From: Aphanomyces cochlioides
Taxonomy: Eukaryota; Oomycota; Saprolegniomycetes; Saprolegniales; Verrucalvaceae
Direction: 5' to 3'
DNA length: 64,000 nt
NCBI GenBank assembly: GCA_019828595.1
Contig: JAHQRK010000012.1
Span: 1 to 64,000 of the forward strand
The position numbers were made by a program, and so were the translations under genes. Shown here one piece after another: positions 54,001 through 64,000 of this stretch. Numbering within the stretch: the stretch's first letter is position 1; each line of letters starts with the position of its first letter. Below the pieces are notes generated by a model that worked only from the letters and a program-made list of their open reading frames with translations, did no database searches and had not been told where the DNA came from.

Positions 54001-56831
54001 TTAAATGAGTTGTATTAACCTTATTTTTGAGCAAAGGCCCTAATGACTTACTAATTTGCCTCGTACTGTATAAATAGAACTTGGAAAACAGAATATGGCA
54101 AAGTGGTCATTGAACAGGAGATGAAGTGGTGAGCCGTCATGCTCACTCATGAAACGACGCTGTCAGGAATGATGTGTTGACGTAACCAGGGGTCCGAAGA
54201 TAGATGCTTGAGCACATTGAATACCTTGGTGTATCCCTTCTTGAGAGGGAGATCAACCAGGAGCTGTTGTAGATGTAGCTTGATCAAAGAGGCAGCATGA
54301 ATGGCAACTTCCATCGGACTCTTCGCTGTGAGGTCGGGTCGAAAGGTGCGATCGGCACGTTGGAGCCATATTTGATAATACACGCAGGCTCGGACAATCG
54401 GCCAGATCTTCAGATAGCCACGGATGTAGTATCCATCGGACGGCTTGGGCGTCTCGTAGAACATTTCCAGACACGTGGACGGAAAGGAACACTCGAGCAG
54501 TCGCTGGATTGTCTTGAAGGAATACCAAACAGATTGACCATATCCACAAGAGAACAGGAAATGCTCGTACGTCTCATTGACACGACAGAAGACACACGTC
54601 GGCTTGGGGTCTTGGTACTGAAACAGATATTGCATGGCGTTGGCGCGGAGAAGGGTCTTGAAAATGAACTCTCCATATCGAGGGAGAATGTGGTCGGGTT
54701 GGAGGAAGGCGGCAAGTTGGGTAAGGCGCTTGGGGTCTTCGTAAAAGTTGGATGGCAGGTTGAGATGCTTGGTAGGAAGAATGGACGAGCTGACAGCTGG
54801 AGAAGCTCTGATCTTAGCCGATTTCGAAGTCGCAAGCGCCAACAAGATCGGACTCGAGTCAGGGTGAATTATCCAGTGCCATTCCATCCATTCAGAGCTA
54901 GGCGTCGGCAAGTGGAACACGGGAGCATCCTCTTCAGAAACAATCTCAAACAATCGTGATAACTTGGTCACCAAGATTGAGATCCATTGTTTCGTTGGAG
55001 GGACAAAATTGGCTTGGCGGCAGGCACGGTTGATTTTGTCGAACAAGATCGAAGCTGGCCAAACTCGCTGACACGGAGTCAACAAATGCGACAACTTCGT
55101 GATGTGAAGCGACGCCAATACATTGGCTTGGTCTTGCGTCGATGTAGAGCACTGATCGTATAGGTCTTCGAGTCCAGGTAGATACGAGTTGTGCCAAAGG
55201 GGAACATCCAAAGATGAGATGTGATTTGGACAGCCGTACGGAGTCCAGCGGGATTCAAACCAGCTACTCAATAAGGCTTTCCACATTGGAGTGATATTGG
55301 GATTCTTGTACAGTTGTCTGATGAATGCAGAAGAGCCATTTGCCAAGAGGAGATCTCGGGGGGAACCCCATGGATGAAAAGCCTTCTCGAGGAGAGTATA
55401 GCCCGGCGTAATCCAGGCGGACATGGCAGACTTGTGGGGTGGGGTGGTGATGGCTTGAATGCATCTGATCATGACAGAGCGGTTGTGTTGTTGCCATAAA
55501 GCAAGTGCATGGTGCAGGCCTAAGCCACCGGACTTCTTCGGCATGAATAGGATCTCCTTTTTGATCAAACGGAGGCCATGGACAGAGGAGGATGGGTTGA
55601 TTTCTTCACCATGCATAAATTGAAGCATGGCCTTGTCGATCTTTTTGGCCAGGTCTTTGTCGGCAGGGACAAAAGCCAGTTGGTACCATAACACAGGCAG
55701 ACATATGCTGTGCAGGATAGTGACTTTTCCGGCCATGGTTCGAGCCTTGTAGAGCCACAAAGACAAGCGAGCCACAAACTTCTCAAACACGTAATTGAAA
55801 CGTGCCAATGGAGAAAGATTGGGCGCAACCAAGATACCAAGAGCCTTCACGGGACTGTCGGAAGTAACTTGTAGTGAGGCAAGGTTCCCATTCAACTGGC
55901 TGTAGGTCAGAATTTGGGTCTTGTCTACGTTGAGTCGGAAACCAGACTTGTCGCAAAAGGTTTGAACCAATGCAAGCTGCCGGTGGAGGCACGTCTCATT
56001 TGCCGCATAGAGTTGCGAGTCGTCGGCAAAGTAACTCCCAGTGTGGTAGCGATCCCCACACTTGATGCCATAGTTGGAGTGTTGCCGTAGGAGTTGGCAC
56101 ATCGGTTCCAAAGCGATCACAAACAGAAGTGGCGACAGTGGATCACCTTGCAACACACCGCGTGAGATGTGAACTGGCTTGGACAAGAAGCCGTTCACCA
56201 AGATGCGAGACTTGCGGCCCGAGTACAGTACGCGAACCATAATTGTTGCTTCTTGGTTCAATAGAACAGTCAGTGCCTCCGAGTTTGTGTAGAGGTCTGG
56301 GGCCCGATTTGAGAGGAATAAGTCAATCGTAGCAAGTGCAAAGAGGATGCGCTTGATCTCTGGTATGTCCGTGGTCAATTCTTCCAAGATTTCTGACGGG
56401 TGAATCTTGTATTGAGCCATGAAGTTGACGTGATGTTTGTAGTTGTGAGGCTTGCCTTGAGCTTTTAACAAAGCCATCTTGCGCTCAATAGTCTTGGTTG
56501 CAACAAGTGACTGAAACAAACTGAGGTCTTCATCTTGTGCGTACATAGCATGTGCAACGAGCTGAGGGTCATCTCGCAAAATGCGTTGACATTCGGTGAT
56601 ACTGCCTTCGACTTTCTTATCTCGAATGATCTTCTTCGCCAATTCGAGGTGGGCTGCAGCAGACTTGTTAAGTCGTTGTTTCTTCGCTTTGCCTTTGGTC
56701 TTTTTCGGGCGTGGCGCACTTGAATCTTCCAATACAATTCGAGGCACTGCAAAGTCTTCAAACGAGAGTTCCACGTCGTCTTCTTCGAGGATATGAAAAC
56801 GGTTGGATGTCGGCAGGGGATCCAAACGTGG
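54001..56831 (-). mobile_element. LINE copy K: second copy of the 2,831-bp J-type unit
   Basis: Exactly 2,831 bp after the start of J the same arrangement recurs: 3' UTR, truncated ORF2, the same GCGAACCATAA joint (56232-56242), and the ORF1 fragment ending AACGTGG. An identical joint cannot arise twice by independent insertion, so this is a duplication. Its ORF2 3' end (YSFKTIQ, DSVVS and the TCATGCTCACTC 3' UTR) is like copies I and M, not J. Confidence 0.9.
54147..56825 (-). pseudogene. ORF1-ORF2 chimeric frame (copy K)
   Basis: 892 codons, same construction as in J: ORF1 fragment fused in frame to ORF2 from MVRVLYSG. Differences from J are concentrated in the last third (YSFKTIQ for YFFKAIQ, DSVVS for NSVVS), as expected from a crossover inside ORF2. 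Lacks endonuclease and RT motif A, so not a functional LINE protein. Confidence 0.85.
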
Positions 56832-59662
56832 TTAAATGAGTTGTATTAACCTTATTTTTGAGCAAAGGCCCTAATGACTTACTAATTTGCCTCGTACTGT
56901 ATAAATAGAACTTGGAAAACAGAATATGGCAAAGTGGTCATTGAACAGGAGATGAAGTGGTGAGCCGTCATGCTCACTCATGAAACGACGCTGTCAGGAA
57001 TGATGTGTTGACGTAACCAGGGGTCCGAAGATAGATGCTTGAGCACATTGAATACCTTGGTGTATCCCTTCTTGAGAGGGAGATCAACCAGGAGCTGTTG
57101 TAGATGTAGCTTGATCAAAGAGGCAGCATGAATGGCAACTTCCATCGGACTCTTCGCTGTGAGGTCGGGTCGAAAGGTGCGATCGGCACGTTGGAGCCAT
57201 ATTTGATAATACACGCAGGCTCGGACAATCGGCCAGATCTTCAGATAGCCACGGATGTAGTATCCATCGGACGGCTTGGGCGTCTCGTAGAACATTTCCA
57301 GACACGTGGACGGAAAGGAACACTCGAGCAGTCGCTGGATTGTCTTGAAGGAATACCAAACAGATTGACCATATCCACAAGAGAACAGGAAATGCTCGTA
57401 CGTCTCATTGACACGACAGAAGACACACGTCGGCTTGGGGTCTTGGTACTGAAACAGATATTGCATGGCGTTGGCGCGGAGAAGGGTCTTGAAAATGAAC
57501 TCTCCATATCGAGGGAGAATGTGGTCGGGTTGGAGGAAGGCGGCAAGTTGGGTAAGGCGCTTGGGGTCTTCGTAAAAGTTGGATGGCAGGTTGAGATGCT
57601 TGGTAGGAAGAATGGACGAGCTGACAGCTGGAGAAGCTCTGATCTTAGCCGATTTCGAAGTCGCAAGCGCCAACAAGATCGGACTCGAGTCAGGGTGAAT
57701 TATCCAGTGCCATTCCATCCATTCAGAGCTAGGCGTCGGCAAGTGGAACACGGGAGCATCCTCTTCAGAAACAATCTCAAACAATCGTGATAACTTGGTC
57801 ACCAAGATTGAGATCCATTGTTTCGTTGGAGGGACAAAATTGGCTTGGCGGCAGGCACGGTTGATTTTGTCGAACAAGATCGAAGCTGGCCAAACTCGCT
57901 GACACGGAGTCAACAAATGCGACAACTTCGTGATGTGAAGCGAAGCCAATACATTGGCTTGGTCTTGCGTCGATGTAGAGCACTGATCGTATAGGTCTTC
58001 GAGTCCAGGCAGATACGAGTTGTGCCAAAGGGGAACATCCAAAGATGAGATGTGATTTGGACAGCCGTACGGAGTCCAGCGGGATTCAAACCAGCTACTC
58101 AATAAGGCTTTCCACATTGGAGTGATATTGGGATTCTTGTACAGTTGTCTGATGAATGCAGAAGAGCCATTTGCCAAGAGGAGATCTCGGGGGGAACCCC
58201 ATGGATGAAAAGCCTTCTCGAGGAGAGTATAGCCCGGCGTAATCCAGGCGGACATGGCAGACTTGTGGGGTGGGGTGGTGATGGCTTGAATGCATCTGAT
58301 CATGACAGAGCGGTTGTGTTGTTGCCATAAAGCAAGTGCATGGTGCAGGCCTAAGCCACCGGACTTCTTCGGCATGAATAGGATCTCCTTTTTGATCAAA
58401 CGGAGGCCATGGACAGAGGAGGATGGGTTGATTTCTTCACCATGCATAAATTGAAGCATGGCCTTGTCGATCTTTTTGGCCAGGTCTTTGTCGGCAGGGA
58501 CAAAAGCCAGTTGGTACCATAACACAGGCAGACATATGCTGTGCAGGATAGTGACTTTTCCGGCCATGGTTCGAGCCTTGTAGAGCCACAAAGACAAGCG
58601 AGCCACAAACTTCTCAAACACGTAATTGAAACGTGCCAATGGAGAAAGATTGGGCGCAACCAAGATACCAAGAGCCTTCACGGGACTGTCGGAAGTAACT
58701 TGTAGTGAGGCAAGGTTCCCATTCAACTGGCTGTAGGTCAGAATTTGGGTCTTGTCTACGTTGAGTCGGAAACCAGACTTGTCGCAAAAGGTTTGAACCA
58801 ATGCAAGCTGCCGGTGGAGGCACGTCTCATTTGCCGCATAGAGTTGCGAGTCGTCGGCAAAGTAACTCCCAGTGTGGTAGCGATCCCCACACTTGATGCC
58901 ATAGTTGGAGTGTTGCCGTAGGAGTTGGCACATCGGTTCCAAAGCGATCACAAACAGAAGTGGCGACAGTGGATCACCTTGCAACACACCGCGTGAGATG
59001 TGAACTGGCTTGGACAAGAAGCCGTTCACCAAGATGCGAGACTTGCGGCCCGAGTACAGTACGCGAACCATAATTGTTGCTTCTTGGTTCAATAGAACAG
59101 TCAGTGCCTCCGAGTTTGTGTAGAGGTCTGGGGCCCGATTTGAGAGGAATAAGTCAATCGTAGCAAGTGCAAAGAGGATGCGCTTGATCTCTGGTATGTC
59201 CGTGGTCAATTCTTCCAAGATTTCTGACGGGTGAATCTTGTATTGAGCCATGAAGTTGACGTGATGTTTGTAGTTGTGAGGCTTGCCTTGAGCTTTTAAC
59301 AAAGCCATCTTGCGCTCAATAGTCTTGGTTGCAACAAGTGACTGAAACAAACTGAGGTCTTCATCTTGTGCGTACATAGCATGTGCAACGAGCTGAGGGT
59401 CATCTCGCAAAATGCGTTGACATTCGGTGATACTGCCTTCGACTTTCTTATCTCGAATGATCTTCTTCGCCAATTCGAGGTGGGCTGCAGCAGACTTGTT
59501 AAGTCGTTGTTTCTTCGCTTTGCCTTTGGTCTTTTTCGGGCGTGGCGCACTTGAATCTTCCAATACAATTCGAGGCACTGCAAAGTCTTCAAACGAGAGT
59601 TCCACGTCGTCTTCTTCGAGGATATGAAAACGGTTGGATGTCGGCAGGGGATCCAAACGTGG
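56832..59662 (-). mobile_element. LINE copy L: third copy of the 2,831-bp J-type unit
   Basis: Again exactly 2,831 bp with the same internal joint and the same outer joint AACGTGG. Close to K, but with CAGATACGAG and GAAGCGAAGCC where K has TAGATACGAG and GAAGCGACGCC (near 58010 and 57940), so K and L are separate mosaics rather than simple copies. Confidence 0.9.
56978..59656 (-). pseudogene. ORF1-ORF2 chimeric frame (copy L)
   Basis: Same 892-codon in-frame chimera as J and K, ending DSVVS. Motif B, FADD and CCHC are present; endonuclease and motif A are absent. No start codon of its own at the ORF1 end. Confidence 0.85.
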
Positions 59663-59808
59663 TTAAATGAGTTGTATTAACCTTATTTTTGAGCAAAGGC
59701 CCTAATGACTTACTAATTTGCCTCGTACTGTATAAATAGAACTTGGAAAACAGAATATGGCAAAGTGGTCATTGAACAGGAGATGAAGTGGTGAGCCGTC
59801 ATGCTCAC

Positions 59809-62800
59809 TCATGAAACGACGCTGTCAGGAATGATGTGTTGACGTAACCAGGGGTCCGAAGATAGATGCTTGAGCACATTGAATACCTTGGTGTATCCCT
59901 TCTTGAGAGGGAGATCAACCAGGAGCTGTTGTAGATGTAGCTTGATCAAAGAGGCAGCATGAATGGCAACTTCCATCGGACTCTTCGCTGTGAGGTCGGG
60001 TCGAAAGGTGCGATCGGCACGTTGGAGCCATATTTGATAATACACGCAGGCTCGGACAATCGGCCAGATCTTCAGATAGCCACGGATGTAGTATCCATCG
60101 GACGGCTTGGGCGTCTCGTAGAACATTTCCAGACACGTGGACGGAAAGGAACACTCGAGCAGTCGCTGGATTGTCTTGAAGGAATACCAAACAGATTGAC
60201 CATATCCACAAGAGAACAGGAAATGCTCGTACGTCTCATTGACACGACAGAAGACACACGTCGGCTTGGGGTCTTGGTACTGAAACAGATATTGCATGGC
60301 GTTGGCGCGGAGAAGGGTCTTGAAAATGAACTCTCCATATCGAGGGAGAATGTGGTCGGGTTGGAGGAAGGCGGCAAGTTGGGTAAGGCGCTTGGGGTCT
60401 TCGTAAAAGTTGGATGGCAGGTTGAGATGCTTGGTAGGAAGAATGGACGAGCTGACAGCTGGAGAAGCTCTGATCTTAGCCGATTTCGAAGTCGCAAGCG
60501 CCAACAAGATCGGACTCGAGTCAGGGTGAATTATCCAGTGCCATTCCATCCATTCAGAGCTTGGCGTCGGCAAGTGGAACACGGGAGCATCCTCTTCAGA
60601 GGACAGAGGAGGATGGGTTGATTTCTTCACCATGCATAAATTGAAGCATGGCCTTGTCGATCTTTTTGGCCAGGTCTTTGTCGGCAGGGACAAAAGCCAG
60701 TTGGTACCATAACACAGGCAGACATATGCTGTGCAGGATAGTGACTTTTCCGGCCATGGTTCGAGCCTTGTAGAGCCACAAAGACAAGCGAGCCACAAAC
60801 TTCTCAAACACGTAATTGAAACGTGCCAATGGAGAAAGATTGGGCGCAACCAAGATACCAAGAGCCTTCACGGGACTGTCGGAAGTAACTTGTAGTGAGG
60901 CAAGGTTCCCATTCAACTGGCTGTAGGTCAGAATTTGGGTCTTGTCTACGTTGAGTCGGAAACCAGACTTGTCGCAAAAGGTTTGAACCAATGCAAGCTG
61001 CCGGTGGAGGCACGTCTCATTTGCCGCATAGAGTTGCGAGTCGTCGGCAAAGTAACTCCCAGTGTGGTAGCGATCCCCACACTTGATGCCATAGTTGGAG
61101 TGTTGCCGTAGGAGTTGGCACATCGGTTCCAAAGCGATCACAAACAGAAGTGGCGACAGTGGATCACCTTGCAACACACCGCGTGAGATGTGAACTGGCT
61201 TGGACAAGAAGCCGTTCACCAAGATGCGAGACTTGCGGCCCGAGTACAGTACGCGAACCATGTCAACAAAGGTTTCGGGAAAGCCATAGTGACGGAGGAC
61301 GCGGAGCAAGTACGCGTGGTCCACGCGATCAAAAGCTTTCTCAAAGTCAAGCAGTGCCACCATCGAGGACGGACTGTGTAGTTTGATGTGGTGCAGCATG
61401 TCATCCAGTCGTGCAATATTGGTTTGGATATTGCTTCGACGGATAAAGCCTTGCTGGTCCGGGTGGATGATGTGTCGAATGTGGCGCTGAAGTCGATAAG
61501 CCAGAATACTCGTCAGGATTTTCACATCCGTGTTGAGTAGGCTAATGGGCCGATAGTTCTTGGCTTGTGACTTGGGGCCTTTCTTGTGCAGCAACACCAG
61601 CGTACTGACAAGTTGCATGGGAGTCAAGCGAGGGTGAGAATGGAGCTGGTGTGTGAATAGCAGCTCCAATACCAACGACCACTTGTGAGGTGCAAGTTTG
61701 AGGACTTCGAATGGCAGAGCGTTGGGACCTGGCGCTGAGTTCGAACTGCTGTGTCGAATAGCATGATAGAACTCGTTGGCGCGCAAGGGAGCCGACAGCT
61801 CTTTCTGGGCTTGCTCTGGCAGTTGCTTGTGTCGAGTCAATGGGGTCAGAAATGACGACACTTCGTCTCCAGATCGCTGCACCTCGGGAGCTGCAAACAA
61901 GTCCTTGTAGTAGTCGACCAGGACGTCAGACATGCCTTGTTGATTGGAGACAACATTTCCATTGACATCCACCAACTCTTTGAAGACTGTCTTCTTCAAG
62001 GGGGTAGGGACAGGGGACATGAAGTGGAACTTGGACGAGCGCTCTGCTTTGTACAAGTGAAGTTGGAACGCCTGGTCTTGACGAAACTGCTTGTCTCGAT
62101 CTTGCAGCTCGTGAATTTGCTTTTGAAGGTCTCGCACTCGATCCACCAGCACTGAATCTTGACGCATGTTGGGGACTTGCAAAAGCGAAGCGATCTCGAC
62201 AGCTAACTTCTTCAACGGCAGACGTTGTTTCTCCAATCGTTGAGAATGGAATTCTTTGAGTTGGGAGCGGATATCATTGACCAGCATGTCGTAGGCCTTG
62301 GAGATATTGTGGAATGTTGGAGACTTGTCCAAAAATCGATCCAGACATCCATGAACAATCTCGGCCGCTCGTGGTAGACGAAGTAGCCAAGTTGGAGCTT
62401 TCCATGATCCAGAACCATGGCGCAATGTTTGACGCTTTGTGATGATACGACAAGCCACGTGGTCAGCCTGTGGAACGTGTGGCATGTGCGTCGCCTTCCA
62501 ATGACGAAGACCCGCCAAGGTGGACGAACAAAAGATGTAGTCAAGTCGGTTGGTGAGTGTGGGACTTGTGAAGGTTCTTGCCACGGGGTTTTGACGGCGA
62601 AACAGATCCACCAGAGACAAACTGTGCATCCATTGTTCCAGTTGAAGGGTGCCGGCCATGGTGGAGGTACTGGGTCTCAACGAATCCAAATCTTTGTTGA
62701 GAGTGCAGTTGAAATCTCCTCCAACAATGTGGAGCGCATGTGGAGGAAAGTCGCGTGGCAATTCTTCGAAGTAACTTGCTCGTTCTTGGAAGGCTGCCGG

Positions 62801-63223
62801 CGCATAGATATTGTGGAGAACGACTGTCAGTGGACCCAGAGTACATCGCACTTGTAGATAACGACCACGAAGCACTGGGTTGTCATGAGGGACTTGAGTG
62901 GCGTTCTTCAAAGGAGAGTGAGGATGTATCAACGTAGCCAGACCTCCAGTGGCTGGCGACGTGGATACTTCAGGGTAAATAGGCTCTTCAAAGAACAAAG
63001 AGCCTTCGTGGTTTGTGATGCGTTGCCAATGGAACGCAACACGGTCGTGGAGACATGGCGTGCGGAAACGGGTTTCTTGGATAAAGGAAACGTCGTGAAC
63101 ACTTGATAGTTTGTCGAGGATGTACCGATGACTGTTGGAGAAGCCATTGGTGTTGAGGGAGATGATTTGTGGGTCCCAGTCCACGAGTTCAGTTGGGACA
63201 TCGGAGAAGTTGTTGTCACTCAT
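59809..63223 (-). pseudogene. LINE ORF2 (copy M), 641-bp deletion and frameshift
   Basis: Starts at ATG 63223 (MSDNNFSDVP) with intact endonuclease and RT motifs. It is open to EEINPSSSV near residue 874, where the joint at 60600/60601 skips 641 bp (measured against copy E) and enters the region before SEEDAPVFH in a different frame. The joint shows short CAGAG/ACAGAGG similarity. The post-RT region is lost and the CCHC end is out of frame. It carries RTPCLHD for RTPSLHD near residue 57. Confidence 0.92.
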
Positions 63224-63301
63224 CACGAGTACAGATGAAAATGAGTAGAATGGAGGGGTCAGAGGGGAGGTTGAAATGGATTGAAGCAGGGGATAGAAGC
63301 C

Positions 63302-64000
63302 TTAGAGTTGATCGTCCTCCAAATCGAGGGGATCAATTTCGTCGGCGTTCATGGAGTGGTGAGCTTTGCTGCAGAGCTCGTCGATGTGGTAATTGTTGGT
63401 GATGCTTTTGAGCATCGAGATGGCCGACAAGACGGGAGCCGGCAAAGTGAACTTCTCGAGATTGTCGCTGAAGTTTTCGATCAAAGCAAACAGCGACCAG
63501 TCCGTCAAGCAGTTGGTGTCAGGCAATCTTGTTGCTTCTTGGTTCAATAGAACAGTCAGTGCCTCCGAGTTTGTGTAGAGGTCTGGGGCCCGATTTGAGA
63601 GGAATAAGTCAATCGTAGCAAGTGCAAAGAGGATGCGCTTGATCTCTGGTATGTCCGTGGTCAATTCTTCCAAGACTTCTGACGGGTGAATCTTGTATTG
63701 AGCCATGAAGTTGACGTGATGTTTGTAGTTGTGAGGCTTGCCTTGAGCTTTTAACAAAGCCATCTTGCGCTCAATAGTCTTGGTTGCAACAAGTGACTGA
63801 AACAAACTGAGGTCTTCATCTTGTGCGTACATAGCATGTGCAACGAGCTGAGGATCATCTCGCAAAATGCGTTGACATTCGGTGATACTGCCTTCGACTT
63901 TCTTGTCTCGAATGATCTTCTTCGCCAATTCGAGGTGGGCTGCAGCAGACTTGTTAAGTCGTTGTTTCTTCGCTTTGCCTTTGGTCTTTTTCGGGCGTGG
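63302..64000 (-). CDS. LINE ORF1 (copy M), C-terminal part, continues beyond the window
   Basis: Open from the window edge to TAA at 63302-63304. It includes the Lys-rich KTKGKAKKQRLNK segment, KVEGSITECQ, MYAQDEDLSLFQ and the shared helical C-terminus ending LEDDQL. Whether its N-terminal part is intact cannot be seen. It is followed 78 nt later by the ORF2 ATG, as in the other copies. Confidence 0.85.
   Translation of the reverse strand, partial: PRPKKTKGKAKKQRLNKSAAAHLELAKKIIRDKKVEGSITECQRILRDDPQLVAHAMYAQDEDLSLFQSLVATKTIERKMALLKAQGKPHNYKHHVNFMAQYKIHPSEVLEELTTDIPEIKRILFALATIDLFLSNRAPDLYTNSEALTVLLNQEATRLPDTNCLTDWSLFALIENFSDNLEKFTLPAPVLSAISMLKSITNNYHIDELCSKAHHSMNADEIDPLDLEDDQL

Larger units (their letters stand above)
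59663..64000 (-). mobile_element. LINE copy M: internally deleted, continues past the window
   Basis: Normal 3' UTR (59663-59808), ORF2 with a 641-bp deletion, the intergenic gap, and the C-terminal part of ORF1 reaching the window end. Its 3' end sits at AACGTGG in the ORF1 of copy I, the joint copied in K and L. Its 5' end is not visible. Confidence 0.9.

Noticed and set aside
9143..64000. HeT-A-like end-attached LINE array at this telomere
   Set aside because: The 3' ends face the telomere, the reverse of end attachment here, and two copies show target-site duplications.

Overview
The window is one end of a eukaryotic chromosome. It opens at base 1 with about 48 copies of an 8-base C-strand telomere repeat, CCCCCAAA (G-strand TTTGGGGG), and everything behind it is subtelomeric repeat and retrotransposon. 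I found no host gene, rRNA or tRNA. Genuine reading frames end in TAG (Penelope-like RT), TAA (LINE ORF1) and TGA (LINE ORF2), so the standard code applies; this argues against a hypotrich ciliate despite the G-rich, A-free telomere unit. A protist or microalga is plausible, but I cannot name the organism.

Layout. 1-386: telomere. 388-2559: a 5'-truncated, endonuclease-deficient Penelope-like element (PLE), 5' end toward the telomere, its frame running open into the telomere repeat. A long hairpin overlaps its stop codon. 2576-3498: telomere-like C-rich tracts alternating with two copies of a ~475-bp module. 3499-9142: a tandem satellite, first 20 monomers of 185 bp (with a 6-monomer higher-order period), then 183/196-bp monomers in a 758-bp four-monomer higher-order unit. 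9143-64000: twelve or more full or partial copies of one APE-type, L1-like LINE, all on the minus strand with 3' ends toward the telomere.

The LINE has a short 5' leader, ORF1 (about 1,012 codons in the long form, composite estimate), a 78-nt gap, ORF2 (1,351 aa: AP endonuclease, reverse transcriptase, C-terminal CCHC zinc motif) and a ~146-nt 3' UTR that ends in a hairpin and CC, without poly(A). ORF2 is uninterrupted in three copies (E, F, I); the others carry a 20-bp deletion (A), insertion (B/D), a large internal deletion (C), a 2-bp frameshift (G), a nonsense codon (H), 5' truncation (J, K, L) or a 641-bp deletion (M).

The array is nested rather than simply tandem. Copy C lies inside an older copy (B+D) and is flanked by a 16-bp target-site duplication; J lies inside ORF1 of copy I with a 14-bp duplication. 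All seven distinct 3' junctions fall directly after GG on the plus strand, matching the CC at the element's 3' end. Identical junctions that recur (A/B; E/F and H/I; J/K/L at exact 2,831-bp spacing) point to later recombination between copies. The chromosome end therefore shows two retroelement strategies: a PLE apparently added at the terminus, and a LINE that repeatedly inserts into itself.
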